DNA of 7,154 nucleotides from Acetobacteraceae bacterium (GTDB lineage: Bacteria; Pseudomonadota; Alphaproteobacteria; Acetobacterales; Acetobacteraceae). The stretch spans positions 1 to 7,154 of the forward strand of contig CANJOG010000095.1 in NCBI GenBank assembly GCA_947475475.1, written 5' to 3'. The translations under genes and the position numbers were made by a program. Shown here in pieces: positions 5,612-7,154 of this stretch. Positions within the stretch are counted from its first letter, which is position 1. Each line of letters begins with the position of its first letter. The notes beneath the pieces were generated by a model. That model was not told the origin of the DNA and searched no databases. It was given only the letters and a program-made list of their open reading frames with translations.

Positions 5612-6884
5612 TCTGCATGGATCGGCATTGCTGGCGGCGGATCGTAGGCTGAGGGGTGATCCAATCACCGGGGAGCGCTATTTCAGCCGCGACTTTGCGG
5701 AGCAAGAGCGGCGCCACGTCTTCCGTCGGGTCTGGCATATCGCGGGCATCTCCGCTGATCTCGAAGATTTTGGCGACTATGTCGTGCATTCATTGGGCCA
5801 CGAGTCAGTGCTTGTCGTGCGGCAGAAAGGTGGCGGTGTGCGCGCCTTCCACAATGTCTGCCCGCATCGCGGCAACCGCCTTGTCTGGGGGGACGTGGGC
5901 GGCGGCGATGGTTTCACGTGTGCATATCATAGCTGGAAATTCAGTACCGATGGTCTGCTGGTTGATATGCAGGACCCGGAGGATTTCGCAGATGGTCCGC
6001 TCTGCGGCACGTTGCGGCTGAAGGAATTGCCGGCGGCGGAATGGCATGGCTTCGTCTGGTTCAATCTTGACCCGAATGCTCCGACGCTGGCCGAATGGCT
6101 AGGTCCGATCAAGCAGGAGCTCGATCGCTACGAACTCGACGGATTGGTCCGCACCGCTTACCAGCGCATTGAACTCGCGTGCAATTGGAAGCTCGTGCGC
6201 GACAATTTCAATGAATCCTACCATTTACCGACCATCCATCCGCAACTCGGCGGATTCTTCGACGAAGATTATAAGAATACCGAGTTTGCTCTCTTCGATG
6301 GCGGCCATAATCTGATGGTGATGCAAGGTGTCACCACCTCGCGGAAGGAGCCGTATGTCGATCGCGTCTCGACGATGCTACGAGACGTGCTGGTGCGGTG
6401 GGATTACGATCCCGCGGAATTCGAGGGCCGCGCTCGCGAGGCACGGACGGCAGTGCAGAAGCGGATGCGCGAACTTGGTCCATCCCGCGGCCGAAAATTC
6501 TACGCCCGCCTGGCGGATCGGCAACTAACCGATGCGCATCATTTCACATTATTCCCAAATGTCACCTTCACCATGCATCCGGACCGCTTCCTAATGCTGC
6601 GGGCCGAGCCGCACCCAACCGATCCGGAGAAATGCTATTTCGACCATTGGGCATTCCATCGCCCTGAACCGGGTGGGGCGGCTTTGCCCGAGGCCGAACA
6701 TGAGAAATTCCGCTACGGCGAGCGGCCGATCTCACCGGTTTTCGATCAGGATATGAGTGTGATGATGGCACAACAACAGGGCGTGAGATCGTCGGGCTTC
6801 GATCACGCCCGGCTGAGCCGGCAGGAAGCACGTATCCAGCGTTTTCACGAAATCATCACCGATTACATTGAGGGGCGGATATGA
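5601..6884 (+). CDS. Rieske non-heme iron ring-hydroxylating oxygenase alpha subunit
   Basis: This is a complete 427-residue terminal oxygenase alpha subunit, a cytoplasmic enzyme that uses electrons from a ferredoxin or reductase to activate O2 and hydroxylate or dealkylate its substrate. The Rieske [2Fe-2S] motif is C87-P-H89 followed 17 residues later by C107-A-Y-H110. The catalytic domain has D201-N-F-N-E-S-Y-H208-L-P-T-I-H213, giving two iron-binding histidines and the aspartate that bridges the clusters between subunits. D384 in VFDQD is the likely third iron ligand. LFPN and QQQG landmarks match the partial alpha subunit at 1-561. All key residues are intact. It lies 41 bases after the amidohydrolase gene and overlaps the following NTF2-like gene by 4 bases (ATGA). 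ATG 5601 is used here, and GTG 5604 fits the ribosome-binding site slightly better. The general type resembles the broad 'aromatic ring-hydroxylating dioxygenase subunit alpha' group, and the substrate is unknown. Confidence 0.95.
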   Translation: MVDSLHGSALLAADRRLRGDPITGERYFSRDFAEQERRHVFRRVWHIAGISADLEDFGDYVVHSLGHESVLVVRQKGGGVRAFHNVCPHRGNRLVWGDVGGGDGFTCAYHSWKFSTDGLLVDMQDPEDFADGPLCGTLRLKELPAAEWHGFVWFNLDPNAPTLAEWLGPIKQELDRYELDGLVRTAYQRIELACNWKLVRDNFNESYHLPTIHPQLGGFFDEDYKNTEFALFDGGHNLMVMQGVTTSRKEPYVDRVSTMLRDVLVRWDYDPAEFEGRAREARTAVQKRMRELGPSRGRKFYARLADRQLTDAHHFTLFPNVTFTMHPDRFLMLRAEPHPTDPEKCYFDHWAFHRPEPGGAALPEAEHEKFRYGERPISPVFDQDMSVMMAQQQGVRSSGFDHARLSRQEARIQRFHEIITDYIEGRI

Positions 6885-7154
6885 GCGGCGATTTGGAAAA
6901 GCGGCTGCGTGATCATCTGGACAAGGAAGAGATCAAGGAAGTCCTCTATCGCTATTGCCGTGGTATCGATCGATTGGATGAAGAATTGATCGCCTCGATC
7001 TATCATCCGGATGGCGTCGAACATCATGGCGCCTTCCAGGGTCTGGGCTCGGAGTTCGCCAGGATTATCGTAGTTAAACTTCGCGAACTTTTCGATTGCT
7101 CGCAGTTTGGACTGAGGAATGTCTATATCGATCTGGACGGCGATACTGCCCATA
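6881..7154 (+). CDS. NTF2/SnoaL-like protein, N-terminal part (3' end cut by the window)
   Basis: The frame is open from ATG 6881 to the window end, giving 91 codons. The start overlaps the oxygenase stop as ATGA and has GAGGGG at 6870-6875, 5 bases upstream. The protein begins with a charged helix and then EEIKEVLYRYCRGIDRLDEE (residues 16-35), followed by IYHPDGVEHHGAFQG (40-54). This is the characteristic opening of SnoaL_4-type nuclear-transport-factor-2-like proteins, in which Y25, H42 and D44 line the pocket in related dehydratases. It is a family relative of the small protein at 558-983, which is likewise coupled to an oxygenase alpha gene. It may act as a noncanonical beta subunit or as a separate dehydratase or isomerase on the oxygenase product. 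The C-terminal half is not visible, so the full length is unknown. Confidence 0.85.
   Translation, partial: MSGDLEKRLRDHLDKEEIKEVLYRYCRGIDRLDEELIASIYHPDGVEHHGAFQGLGSEFARIIVVKLRELFDCSQFGLRNVYIDLDGDTAH

Noticed and set aside
6863..7153. Minus-strand open frame of 96 codons at the right end
   Set aside because: The plus strand here encodes a recognisable NTF2/SnoaL-like N-terminus with a good ribosome-binding site and a 4-base overlap, so the minus frame is a shadow.

Overview
The window looks like a piece of a catabolic gene cluster from a Gram-negative bacterium. The moderately high G+C content, the tight gene packing with 4-base overlaps, the Tat-type leader on a LivK-like binding protein and the overall protein style suggest an alphaproteobacterium. 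That placement is an inference, and no marker gene in the window fixes the taxon. No mobile elements, CRISPR arrays, tRNA or rRNA genes were seen.

Layout, left to right. Positions 1-2485 hold a plus-strand, operon-like run of four genes: the C-terminal part of a Rieske ring-hydroxylating oxygenase alpha subunit (1-561), a small NTF2/SnoaL-like protein (558-983), a two-domain VOC-fold protein (980-1762) and a TetR-family regulator (1781-2485). The first three overlap by 4 bases each, and the regulator starts 18 bases after the third. A hairpin at 2500-2525 separates this run from a convergent minus-strand gene (2549-3808) for a periplasmic LivK-type solute-binding protein. A divergent intergenic region of about 290 bases (3809-4095) carries a candidate promoter and operator. 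It is followed by a second plus-strand operon: an ACMSD-type amidohydrolase-superfamily protein (4096-5559), a complete Rieske oxygenase alpha subunit (5601-6884) and the start of a second NTF2/SnoaL-like gene (6881 to the window end), again with a 4-base overlap.

How the genes may work together (inference): the binding protein would capture an organic acid or aromatic-type substrate for an ABC importer encoded elsewhere. The two Rieske enzymes would oxygenate it or an intermediate. The amidohydrolase-superfamily protein, whose visible metal ligands resemble the non-hydrolytic decarboxylase branch, and the VOC and NTF2-like proteins would process the products. The TetR protein is the local regulator. 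The most striking feature is that an oxygenase alpha gene is translationally coupled to an NTF2-like gene twice, on either side of the transport gene. No ferredoxin or reductase is present. The substrate cannot be read from the sequence.
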